Shown: positions 6,871-13,562, counted from the first letter of the stretch. The stretch: 17,064 bases of DNA from an uncultured Bacillota bacterium (GCA_947383275.1 CANDCW010000057.1:1-17064); one strand, 5' to 3'. Translations and numbers: made by a program. Notes: a model not told the origin generated them from the sequence alone.

Positions 6871-8148
6871 ATGGATATTCATGTCGTCCAGCCTGGCGAC
6901 ACGATCTACCGGCTGGCCCAGCAATACGGCGTCTCCATGGAGCGGCTGCTCCAGGACAACCAGCTGCCCGATCCCTCCCACCTGGTCGTGGGTCAGACCA
7001 TCGTGGTCCAATATCCTGAACTGACCCACACCATTCAATCTGGAGACTCCCTATATTCCATCGCCCAAATGCACAACACCACTGTGGCCCAGCTGCTGCG
7101 CAACAATCCCGTCCTCAGAGGCCGGGACCTCCTCTTCCCCGGGCAGGTCATTGTGGTACAGTACAGCTCACAGCCCAGAGGATCTCTTACCGTCAACGCT
7201 TACGCCTACCCCTCCATCAACCGGGATTTGCTCCGGGCCACCCTGCCCTATCTGTCCCAGCTCACACCTTTCACCTACCGCTTTGATGAGGACGATCTCA
7301 TTCCCCCCCGGGACGAGCCCTTGGTCAACGCCGCCCTCCAAAGCCGGGTAGTCCCCGTACTCCACCTGTCCAACTTGGATGAACGGGGCCAGTTCTCCGG
7401 CGCTCTGGCTCACGAGCTGCTGGAGGACAGAGACGACCAGCGCGAGTTGATCGAGGAAATTCTGGAAACCGTGGACCGCAAAGGCTATCAGGCCGTGGAT
7501 GTGGACTTTGAGTCCCTTCGTGTGTCAGATGCCGCGGCTTACGCCCAATTCCTGGCCCTGCTGCGCCAGGCCCTCGCCTCCCGCGGACTGCCTTTGATGG
7601 CCGCACTGGTCCCTAAAACCTCCGCCAACCAACCCGGGCGGTTGTACGAGGGGATCGACTACCACCTGATCGCTCAGTCGGTGGACTTCGCGCTTCTGAT
7701 GACCTATGAGTGGGGCAACCACACCAGTCCGCCCATGGCGGTAGCCCCTCTGCCTCAGGTGCGCCGTGTGGTGGAGTATGCCCTCACTGAATTCTATCCC
7801 AACCAGCTCTACCTTGGCATTCCAAATTACGGATATGACTGGACCCTGCCCTACCAGGAAGGCAGCCGGGCCAAGTCTCTGAGCAATGTGGAAGCCGTCC
7901 AACTGGCCTGGAACCGCCGGACCGCCATCAGGTACGATGAGCAGGCCCAAGCCCCCTGGTTCCGCTACGTGGACGACCGGGGCGCAGAGCACGAGGTCTG
8001 GTTTGAGGATGCCCGATCCATTCAGGCCAAGCTGAACCTGGCTTTTGACTTTGGCTTGTACGGCGTGGGTTACTGGAACCTAGACCGTCCCTTCCCGCAA
8101 AATTGGCTTGTCCTTAACGCTATGGCGCAAATCCGCAGTGAAATGTAG
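6871..8148 (+). CDS. LysM-LysM-GH18 spore peptidoglycan glycosidase (YaaH/SleL type)
   Basis: A 425-aa protein with two N-terminal LysM repeats (about 2-47 and 51-97; motifs VVQPGDTIYRLAQQYG and TIQSGDSLYSIAQMHN) and a glycoside hydrolase 18 domain from about 105 to the end. The GH18 active-site strand reads YQAVDVDFESL, with Asp210, Asp212 and the proton-donor Glu214 in the D-x-D-x-E pattern. Further GH18 features are LLMTYEW near 257 and YGVGYWNL near 402. YaaH/SleL relatives are N-acetylglucosaminidases acting on spore cortex fragments during germination. LysM repeats at the very N-terminus with no signal peptide are typical of that group, which is put onto the spore from the mother cell. 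AAAGGAG lies upstream of the ATG. It is paired with the amidase gene before it. Confidence 0.93.
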   Translation: MDIHVVQPGDTIYRLAQQYGVSMERLLQDNQLPDPSHLVVGQTIVVQYPELTHTIQSGDSLYSIAQMHNTTVAQLLRNNPVLRGRDLLFPGQVIVVQYSSQPRGSLTVNAYAYPSINRDLLRATLPYLSQLTPFTYRFDEDDLIPPRDEPLVNAALQSRVVPVLHLSNLDERGQFSGALAHELLEDRDDQRELIEEILETVDRKGYQAVDVDFESLRVSDAAAYAQFLALLRQALASRGLPLMAALVPKTSANQPGRLYEGIDYHLIAQSVDFALLMTYEWGNHTSPPMAVAPLPQVRRVVEYALTEFYPNQLYLGIPNYGYDWTLPYQEGSRAKSLSNVEAVQLAWNRRTAIRYDEQAQAPWFRYVDDRGAEHEVWFEDARSIQAKLNLAFDFGLYGVGYWNLDRPFPQNWLVLNAMAQIRSEM

Positions 8149-8185
8149 CTTTTTCCAGCCAGCTGTGCTATAATTAGAAAAAGCT
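8147..8185. repeat. 9-bp perfect inverted repeat flanking a -10 box
   Basis: AGCTTTTTC (8147-8155) is repeated inverted as GAAAAAGCT (8177-8185) with 21 bases between. It starts within the GH18 stop codon and brackets the TATAAT of the next promoter. It could be an operator or a weak transcript end structure; there is no U-tract directly after the stem. Confidence 0.6.
8164..8174 (+). promoter_or_regulatory. Extended -10 promoter for the thioesterase-ybaK pair
   Basis: TGTGCTATAAT contains a perfect TATAAT (8169-8174) with the extended -10 TGN. No good -35 box is visible. It lies 73 bases before the thioesterase start. The same eleven bases occur on the minus strand in the tsaE promoter. Confidence 0.55.
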
Positions 8186-8246
8186 GCCCACCCGCCAAGG
8201 GCATTTGGGGCACTTATTGTACAATTGCACAAAGGAGGACAACACA

Positions 8247-8639
8247 ATGTCTGTTACAGTCGGTTTAAAGGGCCGCGCAGAGACCGTAGTCAACGATTCC
8301 AACACCGCTCAGGCGGCCTGCTCCGGGGCACTGCCCGTGTTCGGCACCCCATTCCTATGCGCGCTGATGGAGGAAGCTGCCTGGAAATCTATCGCCCCCC
8401 ATTTAGAGGCGGGCCAGAGCACCGTAGGCACCAGACTGAACATCTCCCACGACAGCGCTACTCCTGTGGGGATTAAGGTTTGGGCGGAAAGTGAAGTCAC
8501 AGCGGTGGACGGCAAACGGCTGGTACTGAAGGTCTTCGCCTATGATGAAAAGGGCCTCATCGGCCAGGGGACTCATGAGCGCTTCGTGATCACGGACGAT
8601 CGGTTCCTGGCCAAGACGGCAAAAAAGCGGGAGGGCTGA
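8247..8639 (+). CDS. Hot-dog thioesterase of the fluoroacetyl-CoA thioesterase (FlK-like) group
   Basis: A 130-aa single hot-dog-fold protein. The segment VFGTPFLCALMEEAAWKSI followed by ISHDSATPVG matches the FlK pattern. Thr34, Glu42 and His68 correspond to the FlK catalytic Thr/Glu/His triad. Enzymes of this group hydrolyse small acyl-CoA thioesters. Outside fluoroacetate producers, the true substrates of these common clostridial homologues are mostly unknown, so a fluoroacetate role should not be assumed. The start at 8247 is chosen because GGAGG lies eight bases upstream; the reading frame is open further up but without support. It is four bases upstream of the ybaK-like gene and probably cotranscribed with it. 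Confidence 0.88.
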   Translation: MSVTVGLKGRAETVVNDSNTAQAACSGALPVFGTPFLCALMEEAAWKSIAPHLEAGQSTVGTRLNISHDSATPVGIKVWAESEVTAVDGKRLVLKVFAYDEKGLIGQGTHERFVITDDRFLAKTAKKREG

Positions 8640-8643
8640 GGCC

Positions 8644-9123
8644 ATGTCCATCGAAAAAGTTCGGGATTACTTCCGCCCCCTGGGCCGGGAGGGGGACATT
8701 CTGGAGTTCCCTGTCTCCAGCGCCACGGTGGAGCTGGCTGCTCAGGCGGTGGGCGTCATCCCCGCCCGCATCGCCAAGACCCTGTCCTTCCTGGTAGAGG
8801 AGGGCTGCGTCCTCATCGTAGCCGCCGGGGACGCCAAAATCGACAACAGCAAGTACAAGGCCATGTTCCACACCAAGGCCAAAATGCTCACCCCGGAGCA
8901 GGTGTCCCAATTTACCGGCCACGCCATCGGCGGGGTATGCCCCTTCGCCAATCCGGAGGGGGTGCGTACCTATCTGGACGTGTCCCTGAAGCGCTTTGAC
9001 ACCGTCTTTCCCGCTGCTGGCAGTGGCAGCTCCGCCATTGAACTCACCTGTGGTGAGCTGGCGGAGTATTCTCACAGCCTGGGATGGATCGACGTGTGCA
9101 AGAGCTGGCAGGAGGGCACATAA
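8644..9123 (+). CDS. YbaK/EbsC-type aminoacyl-tRNA deacylase
   Basis: A 159-aa protein covering a single YbaK/ProX editing domain. These enzymes hydrolyse mischarged tRNAs, for example Cys-tRNA(Pro) or Ala-tRNA(Pro), in trans to the synthetase. The conserved lysine after the first helices is present (ARIAKTLSF, Lys45), as are the core strands VLIVAAGDAKID and the loop GGVCPFANPEGV near residues 97-108. Length is normal for free-standing members. It starts four bases after the thioesterase stop, with a GGAGGG ribosome binding site inside the previous gene. Which mischarged tRNA it clears cannot be read from the sequence. Confidence 0.88.
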   Translation: MSIEKVRDYFRPLGREGDILEFPVSSATVELAAQAVGVIPARIAKTLSFLVEEGCVLIVAAGDAKIDNSKYKAMFHTKAKMLTPEQVSQFTGHAIGGVCPFANPEGVRTYLDVSLKRFDTVFPAAGSGSSAIELTCGELAEYSHSLGWIDVCKSWQEGT

Positions 9124-9156
9124 CGTAAAAAGCGCGCCGTGAAAGGGGTGGTATGC

Positions 9157-9198
9157 GTGAAGCGATGCATTGTCCTCAGCGGAATCATGGGCAAATAA
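9157..9198 (+). CDS. Possible 13-codon leader peptide before the acetyltransferase
   Basis: A GTG at 9157, five bases after AAAGGGGTGG, opens a short frame encoding MKRCIVLSGIMGK (initiator shown as Met). It ends at TAA 9196-9198, 21 bases before the acetyltransferase ATG. Short translated leaders often precede ribosome-antibiotic resistance genes. No attenuator hairpin or terminator was found around it, so it could equally be chance or the leftover start of a lost gene. Confidence 0.25.
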   Translation: MKRCIVLSGIMGK

Positions 9199-9219
9199 AA
9201 CAATTCAGGAGGTTTTATC

Positions 9220-9855
9220 ATGATTCCGCAGTGGAAAATTTATCCCCGCTCCCAGGGGCACAGCACGGTCTACCTGCAAAATGTAGTGTCCGACCCCTCC
9301 ATTCAGGTGGGAGACTTCACCATCTACGACGACTTCGTCCACGACCCCCGGGATTTTCAGCGCAATAACGTCCTCTACCACTACCCCATAAACCACGAGC
9401 GGCTGGTGATCGGCAAGTTCTGTTCCATCGCCTGCGGGGCCAAGTTTCTGTTCAACAGCGCCAACCACACCCGGCGCTCCCTGTCCACCTACATCTTCCC
9501 CGTCCTCTTTGAGGAGTGGGGCCTGGATGTGGCACGCATCCCCGAGGCCTGGGACAATAAGGGCGACATTGTGGTGGGTAGCGACGTGTGGATCGGCTAC
9601 GAGGCCGTCATCCTGGCCGGCGTCACCATCGGGGACGGGGCCATTGTCGCCGCCCGGGCAGTGGTCACTCAAGACGTTCCACCCTACACTATCGTGGGCG
9701 GCGTGCCCGCCAGACCCATCCGCAAACGCTTCTCCGATCAGGAGATTGAACGGCTTCTTACCCTGCGCTGGTGGGACTGGCCCGCTGAAAAAATCGCCGC
9801 CAACCTGGACGCCATTCAGTCCAGCGATCTGGAGGCCCTCTGTCAGGCCCAATAG
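9220..9855 (+). CDS. Vat/XAT-type xenobiotic acetyltransferase (left-handed beta-helix)
   Basis: A 211-aa protein of the hexapeptide acyltransferase family that includes streptogramin A acetyltransferases (Vat) and CatB-type chloramphenicol acetyltransferases. Its hexapeptide coils run from about 63 to 160 (RLVIGKFCSIACGAKFLFN, GDIVVGSDVWIGYEAVILAG, VTIGDGAIVAARAVVTQDV). The catalytic histidine is His83 in NSANHTRR, followed by the family loop STYIFP. The acetyl-CoA binding end VPPYTIVGGVPARPIRKRF and the C-terminal helix with LRWWDWP are typical of XATs. The length matches Vat proteins. CAGGAGG lies seven bases before the ATG. It converges on an Lsa-type ABC-F gene, which supports an antibiotic-modifying role, but other XATs modify unknown substrates. 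Confidence 0.88.
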   Translation: MIPQWKIYPRSQGHSTVYLQNVVSDPSIQVGDFTIYDDFVHDPRDFQRNNVLYHYPINHERLVIGKFCSIACGAKFLFNSANHTRRSLSTYIFPVLFEEWGLDVARIPEAWDNKGDIVVGSDVWIGYEAVILAGVTIGDGAIVAARAVVTQDVPPYTIVGGVPARPIRKRFSDQEIERLLTLRWWDWPAEKIAANLDAIQSSDLEALCQAQ

Positions 9856-9862
9856 ACACGCC

Positions 9863-9888
9863 AAGCCCGCCGGATATCCGGCGGGCTT
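9863..9888. terminator. 26-bp palindromic bidirectional terminator
   Basis: A perfect palindrome with arms 9863-9875 and 9876-9888, beginning AAGCCCGCC. It lies between the converging acetyltransferase and ABC-F genes and serves both strands. Only short T-runs follow (CTTCT on the plus strand), so efficiency is uncertain. Confidence 0.75.
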
Positions 9889-9891
9889 CTG

Positions 9892-11370
9892 CTACAGCTC
9901 CACCACCTGGGTGGCGATTCTCTCCCGAAACGTCCGGTCATGCTCCACAAACAAGAGTGTAGGCCGGTACTCCAGCAGCAGCTCTTCAATTTGCATCCGG
10001 GAGAACAGGTCGACATAATTCAACGGCTCATCCCACACATACAAGTGGGCACTCTGGCACAAGCTGGCCGCCAGCAGCACCTTCTTCTGCTGCCCTGCGC
10101 TGTACTCCCTCATGTCCCGCTGAAATAGCTCCCGAGAAAAGTCCAGCTTTCGCAGGACGGTAAGAAACCGGGTCCGGTCCACCCCCTGTTCCTCCGCCCA
10201 ATCCAAAAGGCCGCCCCGCAGATGGTCCGCCTTCTGCGGGACATAGGAGATCGCCAGCCCCGCCGCCCGGAACAGCGTTCCAGTGTGGGGGACCTCCTCC
10301 CCCAGCGCCAGGCGGAGCAGGCTGCTTTTACCACCGCCGTTGCTACCATCCAGGCAGAGCCGGCCCCCTTGACTAAGCGTAAAGCAGACTGCCTTGCCAG
10401 TCATCCCCGGATACGCAATCGACAGGTCCCGGGCCTCCAACAGCCGGACACTATGATAAACCAATGGGGTCAGCTTTAGGCTATCCGCCCGCTCCACGTC
10501 CTTGAGCAGGGTGGATTTTTCCTGAATGGCCTGCTGCTGCCGGTCCTCAATGTTCTTGGCCCGCTGCATCATCTTAGCCGACTTGTGGCCAATAAAGCCC
10601 CGGTCGGGCCTCAGTCCGGAATTTCTGGTGCCGTGCTTCGTCTTTTCCAGCTTATCCGACCAGCCAGAGGCCCGTTTTGCCGCCTGCTCCAAACGTCTGA
10701 TCTCCCCCTTCAGCTTCTCGTTCCGAGCGGCTTCTCCCCGGTCCCGGTCCTCCTTATCCCGAAACCAGCTGGAAAAGCTCCCCCGGACCAACTCCGGACC
10801 AGTCTGATTCAAGGCCAGGATATGGTCCACACAGCCGTCCAGAAAGGCTCTGTCATGGGACACCAGCAAAAACCCCCGGTCCAGCCCTCGGAGGTAGCCG
10901 GCCACCAGCGCCCGCCCCGGGCCATCCAGGTGGTTGGTGGGCTCGTCAATCATGGGGTAGGCCCCCTCGTCCAGAAAAAGCGCCGCCAACAGCGCCCGGG
11001 TCTGCTCCCCGCCGCTGAGGGTGGAAAAGGGACGCTCCAGGGCGCCCTCCCCCAGCCCCAGCTTGGACAGCTCCCAGCTCAACCGCCACTCCTCCCCCGG
11101 AGGTACGCCCTCCAAAAGCAGATCCAGCGTCCGCCGGGACAGATCTTGCACCGGCTTAGGCCAGAGCAGACAGCGCTGGGGCAGGGAAATTGTCCCCCGC
11201 CCCTCCACTTCCCCCTCCAGCAGACGGAGCAGAGTGGTCTTCCCCCGTCCGTTGCGTCCCACAAGACCCAGCTTCCAGTTGGTATCCAGCTGGAGATTCA
11301 GTCCCTCAAAGACCGGGGTATGATCCCCCTCATAGGTAAAATACAAATTTTGAATCGTAATTTGAGACAT
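9892..11370 (-). CDS. Lsa-type ABC-F ribosomal protection ATPase
   Basis: A 492-aa soluble protein with two ATP-binding cassettes and no membrane domain. Cassette 1 has Walker A GRNGRGKT (38-45), signature LSGGEQ (118-123) and Walker B/H-loop MIDEPTNHLD (140-149) with SHD near 171. Cassette 2 has SNGGGKSS (343-350), an altered signature YSAGQQ (423-428) and LYVWDEPLNYVD (443-454). Between them the basic linker (about 205-300) contains KTKHGTRNSGLRPDRGFIGH and AKNIEDRQQQAIQEKSTLL, strongly like Lsa proteins. Lsa/Vga-type ABC-F proteins enter the ribosomal E site and dislodge lincosamides, streptogramin A and pleuromutilins. GGAGG lies seven bases before the ATG. The leader upstream carries an attenuator. 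The drug range of this homologue is inference. Confidence 0.92.
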   Translation of the reverse strand: MSQITIQNLYFTYEGDHTPVFEGLNLQLDTNWKLGLVGRNGRGKTTLLRLLEGEVEGRGTISLPQRCLLWPKPVQDLSRRTLDLLLEGVPPGEEWRLSWELSKLGLGEGALERPFSTLSGGEQTRALLAALFLDEGAYPMIDEPTNHLDGPGRALVAGYLRGLDRGFLLVSHDRAFLDGCVDHILALNQTGPELVRGSFSSWFRDKEDRDRGEAARNEKLKGEIRRLEQAAKRASGWSDKLEKTKHGTRNSGLRPDRGFIGHKSAKMMQRAKNIEDRQQQAIQEKSTLLKDVERADSLKLTPLVYHSVRLLEARDLSIAYPGMTGKAVCFTLSQGGRLCLDGSNGGGKSSLLRLALGEEVPHTGTLFRAAGLAISYVPQKADHLRGGLLDWAEEQGVDRTRFLTVLRKLDFSRELFQRDMREYSAGQQKKVLLAASLCQSAHLYVWDEPLNYVDLFSRMQIEELLLEYRPTLLFVEHDRTFRERIATQVVEL

Positions 11371-11395
11371 TTTTCACCCTCCTGTCATACGCACG

Positions 11396-11432
11396 AAAAA
11401 GCCGCAAGAGGGACCTTCCCTCTCACGGCGGC
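11396..11432 (-). terminator. Intrinsic terminator inside the ABC-F leader (attenuator)
   Basis: On the minus strand the arm at 11432-11417 pairs with the arm at 11413-11401 (GCCGC/GCGGC outer part, AGAGGGA/TCCCTCT inner part, with a small internal bulge and 3-base loop). Five T residues (11400-11396) follow. It lies upstream of the ABC-F ribosome binding site, so it would stop transcription before the gene. Confidence 0.85.
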
Positions 11433-11549
11433 AGAAGGGCGCAGCACGCCCATTATGAGCCGGAAGGGGAAGACTACGCCTTTCCTCTCGCGGACCCATG
11501 ACAGAACGGAGCCGTCACGACGGCTCTCTAAAAAGTTTCTGCCACGGAA

Positions 11550-11570
11550 TCAGCAAGTGGTCTTGCGCAT
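11550..11570 (-). CDS. Upstream ORF (leader peptide MRKTTC) of the ABC-F gene
   Basis: GGGAGG at 11583-11578 lies seven bases before an ATG at 11570. The frame encodes MRKTTC and ends with TGA at 11552-11550. It begins about 24 bases after the predicted transcript start. A strong ribosome binding site on such a short frame, ahead of an attenuator and an ABC-F gene, is the known arrangement of drug-sensing leader peptides. Confidence 0.75.
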   Translation of the reverse strand: MRKTTC

Positions 11571-11600
11571 CTTCCCGCCTCCCATCTGTTTGTTGAGGAC

Positions 11601-11629
11601 AGCATACCATGTGCCCGTATTTTTGTCAA
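11601..11629 (-). promoter_or_regulatory. Sigma-70-type promoter of the ABC-F gene
   Basis: Minus-strand TTGACA (11629-11624), a 17-base spacer and TATGCT (11606-11601). It lies just downstream of the upp stop codon, with no terminator between, so the ABC-F gene may also receive read-through from the upp operon. Confidence 0.85.
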
Positions 11630-11650
11630 GAAAAACCGGGAAATTTTGTG

Positions 11651-12286
11651 TTACTTGGTACCGAAAATACGATCCCCCGCGTCACCCAGGCCGGGAACAA
11701 TATACGCGTGGTCGTTGAGCTTCTCGTCCACCCCAGCCACATAGATATCCACATCGGGGTGGTCCTTTATAATGCACTCAAGGCCCTCGGGGGCGGCCAG
11801 CACATTCATCAGCTTGATATGCTTGCAGCCGTAACCCTTAATGAAGGTGATGGCCGCGGAAGCGGAACCACCGGTGGCCAGCATGGGATCCAGGACGATA
11901 ACATCCCGCTCCGCGATATCGGCGGGCATTTTGCAATAGTACTCCACCGGGCGGTGGGTCTCCGGGTCTCGATAGAGGCCAATATGGCCCACCTTGGCGG
12001 AGGGGATCATTTTGATAATGCCGTCCACCATGCCCAGGCCCGCCCGGAGAATGGGGACAATGGCCAGTTTCTTGCCCGCCAATGTCTTGAAGGTTCCGGT
12101 GGCGATGGGGGTCTTAACCTCGACCTCAGCCAGCGGCAAATCCCGGGTCGCCTCATAGCACTCCAAAGCAGCGATTTCCGAAACGATCTCCCGGAACTCC
12201 TTCACGCCGGTGGTCTCGTCCCGCAGAATGGTCAGCTTATGCTGAAGCAGCGGGTGGTCCAGGATGTGCACCTTTTCATTATACAT
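11651..12286 (-). CDS. upp: Uracil phosphoribosyltransferase
   Basis: A 211-aa enzyme that joins uracil to PRPP, giving UMP and pyrophosphate (pyrimidine salvage, cytoplasm). Family features are the N-terminal VHILDHPLLQHKLTILRD, the loop IVPILRAGLGMVDG near residues 76-89, and the PRPP-binding motif VIVLDPMLATGGSASAA near 129-145. The uracil-binding C-terminus YIVPGLGDAGDRIFGTK is complete. Length is normal. AAGGGGA lies about nine bases before the ATG. The gene overlaps the end of tsaB by 8 bases, so it is translated as part of the tsaE-tsaB operon, an unusual partner for a uracil salvage gene. Confidence 0.97.
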   Translation of the reverse strand: MYNEKVHILDHPLLQHKLTILRDETTGVKEFREIVSEIAALECYEATRDLPLAEVEVKTPIATGTFKTLAGKKLAIVPILRAGLGMVDGIIKMIPSAKVGHIGLYRDPETHRPVEYYCKMPADIAERDVIVLDPMLATGGSASAAITFIKGYGCKHIKLMNVLAAPEGLECIIKDHPDVDIYVAGVDEKLNDHAYIVPGLGDAGDRIFGTK

Positions 12287-13019
12287 GTTTCTGATCCCCT
12301 TCTATCGTAAATTTTGTGTTTTGCTCTCGTTCCAAACGCTCACGTTCCGCCTGTGACAAGCGGTGGTAGACGGGCGCAAGCTCCGCCCCAGACACCAGGG
12401 CGCCGGCCGCAGCCAGCTCCTCCGCCGCCCGTGCCACGCCCCCCGCGCTCTGCCGCCGCAGATGGGCGGGGGCCAGGGACAGGCCGGATATTTGATCTTG
12501 CAGACTATTATAACACAGCTCCGCCCCATCGCCAACGACTATTTTCAACTCCTGGAATTTTTTTAGCTCTTCTCCCAAACCGGCCAGGGAAATGGCCCGG
12601 TCAGGGCTGAGCCGCTCCAGATGATCCCCCCTAGCCAGGAACAGGGCGTTGTACACCTGCCTGCGCCGGGCGTCCATCACGCAGACGATCATCGCTCCCT
12701 CCATATGGGCCAGAGGCCAGGCCATGGACTCCAGGGTGGAACAGGGGGCGCAGGGCTTGTCTCCGGCCCAGGCCAGGCCCTTGGCGGTAGCTACGCCGAT
12801 GCGCAGCCCGGTAAAGGACCCCGGACCGGCAGCCACCGCGATAACATCCACCCCATCCAGGCTTTCACCGCAATTTTTCAACATATCGTGCACCATGGGC
12901 AGCAAGGTTCGGCTATGTGTCAGCCCGCTGCATTGAAACGACTGGGCCAGCAGCATACCGTCCCGGCACAAGGCGGCGGAACAGGCCGCAGCCGATGACT
13001 CTAACGCCAGAATATTCAC
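12279..13019 (-). CDS. tsaB: tRNA threonylcarbamoyladenosine biosynthesis protein TsaB
   Basis: A 246-aa ASKHA-fold protein that, with TsaD and TsaE, transfers threonylcarbamoyl to A37 of ANN-decoding tRNAs. The N-terminus VNILALESSAAACSAAL and the segment VIAVAAGPGSFTGLRIGVAT near residues 68-87 are the standard TsaB signatures, followed by the core TLESMAWPL and CVMDARRRQVYNALF. The start is GTG at 13019, whose last two bases share the TsaE stop (GTGA overlap); the frame extends upstream, but only as a shadow of tsaE. TsaD and RimI, often neighbours, are not in this window. The C-terminal part is shorter and less conserved, as usual. Confidence 0.95.
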   Translation of the reverse strand: MNILALESSAAACSAALCRDGMLLAQSFQCSGLTHSRTLLPMVHDMLKNCGESLDGVDVIAVAAGPGSFTGLRIGVATAKGLAWAGDKPCAPCSTLESMAWPLAHMEGAMIVCVMDARRRQVYNALFLARGDHLERLSPDRAISLAGLGEELKKFQELKIVVGDGAELCYNSLQDQISGLSLAPAHLRRQSAGGVARAAEELAAAGALVSGAELAPVYHRLSQAERERLEREQNTKFTIEGDQKHV

Positions 13020-13441
13020 TGGAACGCCCCCCCAATTTGAATGATCCGCTGGCTGTCTGACTCTCCCCGGCAGATCTCCACCTGGATGGCATCCTTTTCC
13101 AGGGCGTCGGACACATTTTCGCTCCACTCCACGGCGCACACGCCCCCCCGGGCCAGGTAATCCTCCCAGCCAATGTCGAACAGCTCATCGGAGGAACCCA
13201 GGCGGTACATATCGAAGTGAAACAGGGGCATACGGCCCCCCTCATACTCGTTGACAATGGTAAAGGTGGGACTTGTCACACGGTCAGTGATTCCCAGCCC
13301 CCGGGCCAGACCTCGGGTGAAGGCCGTCTTCCCCGCCCCAAGGTCGCCAGTGAAGGCAATGACCGCCCCTGGCGACAGCCGTCCGGCCAGCCAGGCCCCC
13401 AAGTCCTCCGTCTCCCCCTCGCCGTTGGTGACGTATTTCAC
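13016..13441 (-). CDS. tsaE: tRNA threonylcarbamoyladenosine biosynthesis ATPase TsaE
   Basis: A 141-aa P-loop ATPase that drives the TsaBDE complex in t6A formation. Walker A GDLGAGKT lies at residues 32-39. It is followed by RVTSPTFTIVNEYEG, the HFDMYRL segment and VCAVEWSENV, all family hallmarks. Length is normal. The start is GTG at 13441 with AGGAGGG seven bases upstream. It is the first gene of the operon and overlaps tsaB by 4 bases. Confidence 0.96.
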   Translation of the reverse strand: MKYVTNGEGETEDLGAWLAGRLSPGAVIAFTGDLGAGKTAFTRGLARGLGITDRVTSPTFTIVNEYEGGRMPLFHFDMYRLGSSDELFDIGWEDYLARGGVCAVEWSENVSDALEKDAIQVEICRGESDSQRIIQIGGAFQ

Positions 13442-13483
13442 TGCCGTCCCTCCTGTTCACAGAAAATTTTCAGCTTCTTAAAC

Positions 13484-13494
13484 ATTATAGCACA
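13484..13494 (-). promoter_or_regulatory. Extended -10 promoter of tsaE-tsaB-upp
   Basis: Minus-strand TGTGCTATAAT, with TATAAT at 13489-13484 and the TGN extension. A poor -35 (TGGAAA) lies 18 bases upstream. It is back to back with the rodA-like promoter, whose -35 starts nine bases away. Confidence 0.65.
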
Positions 13495-13502
13495 CTTGGG
13501 GT

Positions 13503-13530
13503 TTGCGTTTCCAGCAAAATGTGATAAAAT
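13503..13530 (+). promoter_or_regulatory. Promoter of the RodA/FtsW-type gene
   Basis: TTGCGT (13503-13508), a 16-base spacer and TAAAAT (13525-13530), about 33 bases before the TTG start. It shares the 13442-13562 intergenic region with the divergent tsaE promoter. Confidence 0.55.
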
Positions 13531-13562
13531 ATATGATTGAATTTGCAAAGGAGGTGAGGCCA

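Larger units (their letters stand above)
11371..11594 (-). promoter_or_regulatory. Ribosome-dependent attenuation leader of the ABC-F gene
   Basis: From the predicted transcript start near 11594 to the ABC-F ATG there are about 220 bases of structured leader. In transcript order it holds a six-codon upstream ORF (11570-11550), a 7-bp hairpin with loop (11526-11509), a segment CCGCGAGAGG (11493-11484), and an intrinsic terminator (11432-11396). That middle segment can pair, with one G-U pair, with CCTCTTGCGG in the terminator 3' arm (11411-11402), so it can act as antiterminator. CGCAAGA inside the upstream ORF is complementary to the same arm. This layout fits drug-induced ribosome stalling that opens the terminator. 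Confidence 0.8.

Noticed and set aside
8247..8639. Fluoroacetate resistance as the role of the thioesterase
   Set aside because: The triad matches FlK, but such homologues are widespread in bacteria that never meet fluoroacetate, and no defluorination genes are near.
10585..11718. Long plus-strand open frame antisense to the ABC-F gene
   Set aside because: It mirrors a clear ABC-F gene in GC-rich DNA, has no start signal, and its translation is proline/glutamine-rich without any family features.
13503..13562. Longer rodA-like start at 13503
   Set aside because: It would place coding sequence across the -10 box, while TTG at 13563 has AGGAGG at ideal distance.
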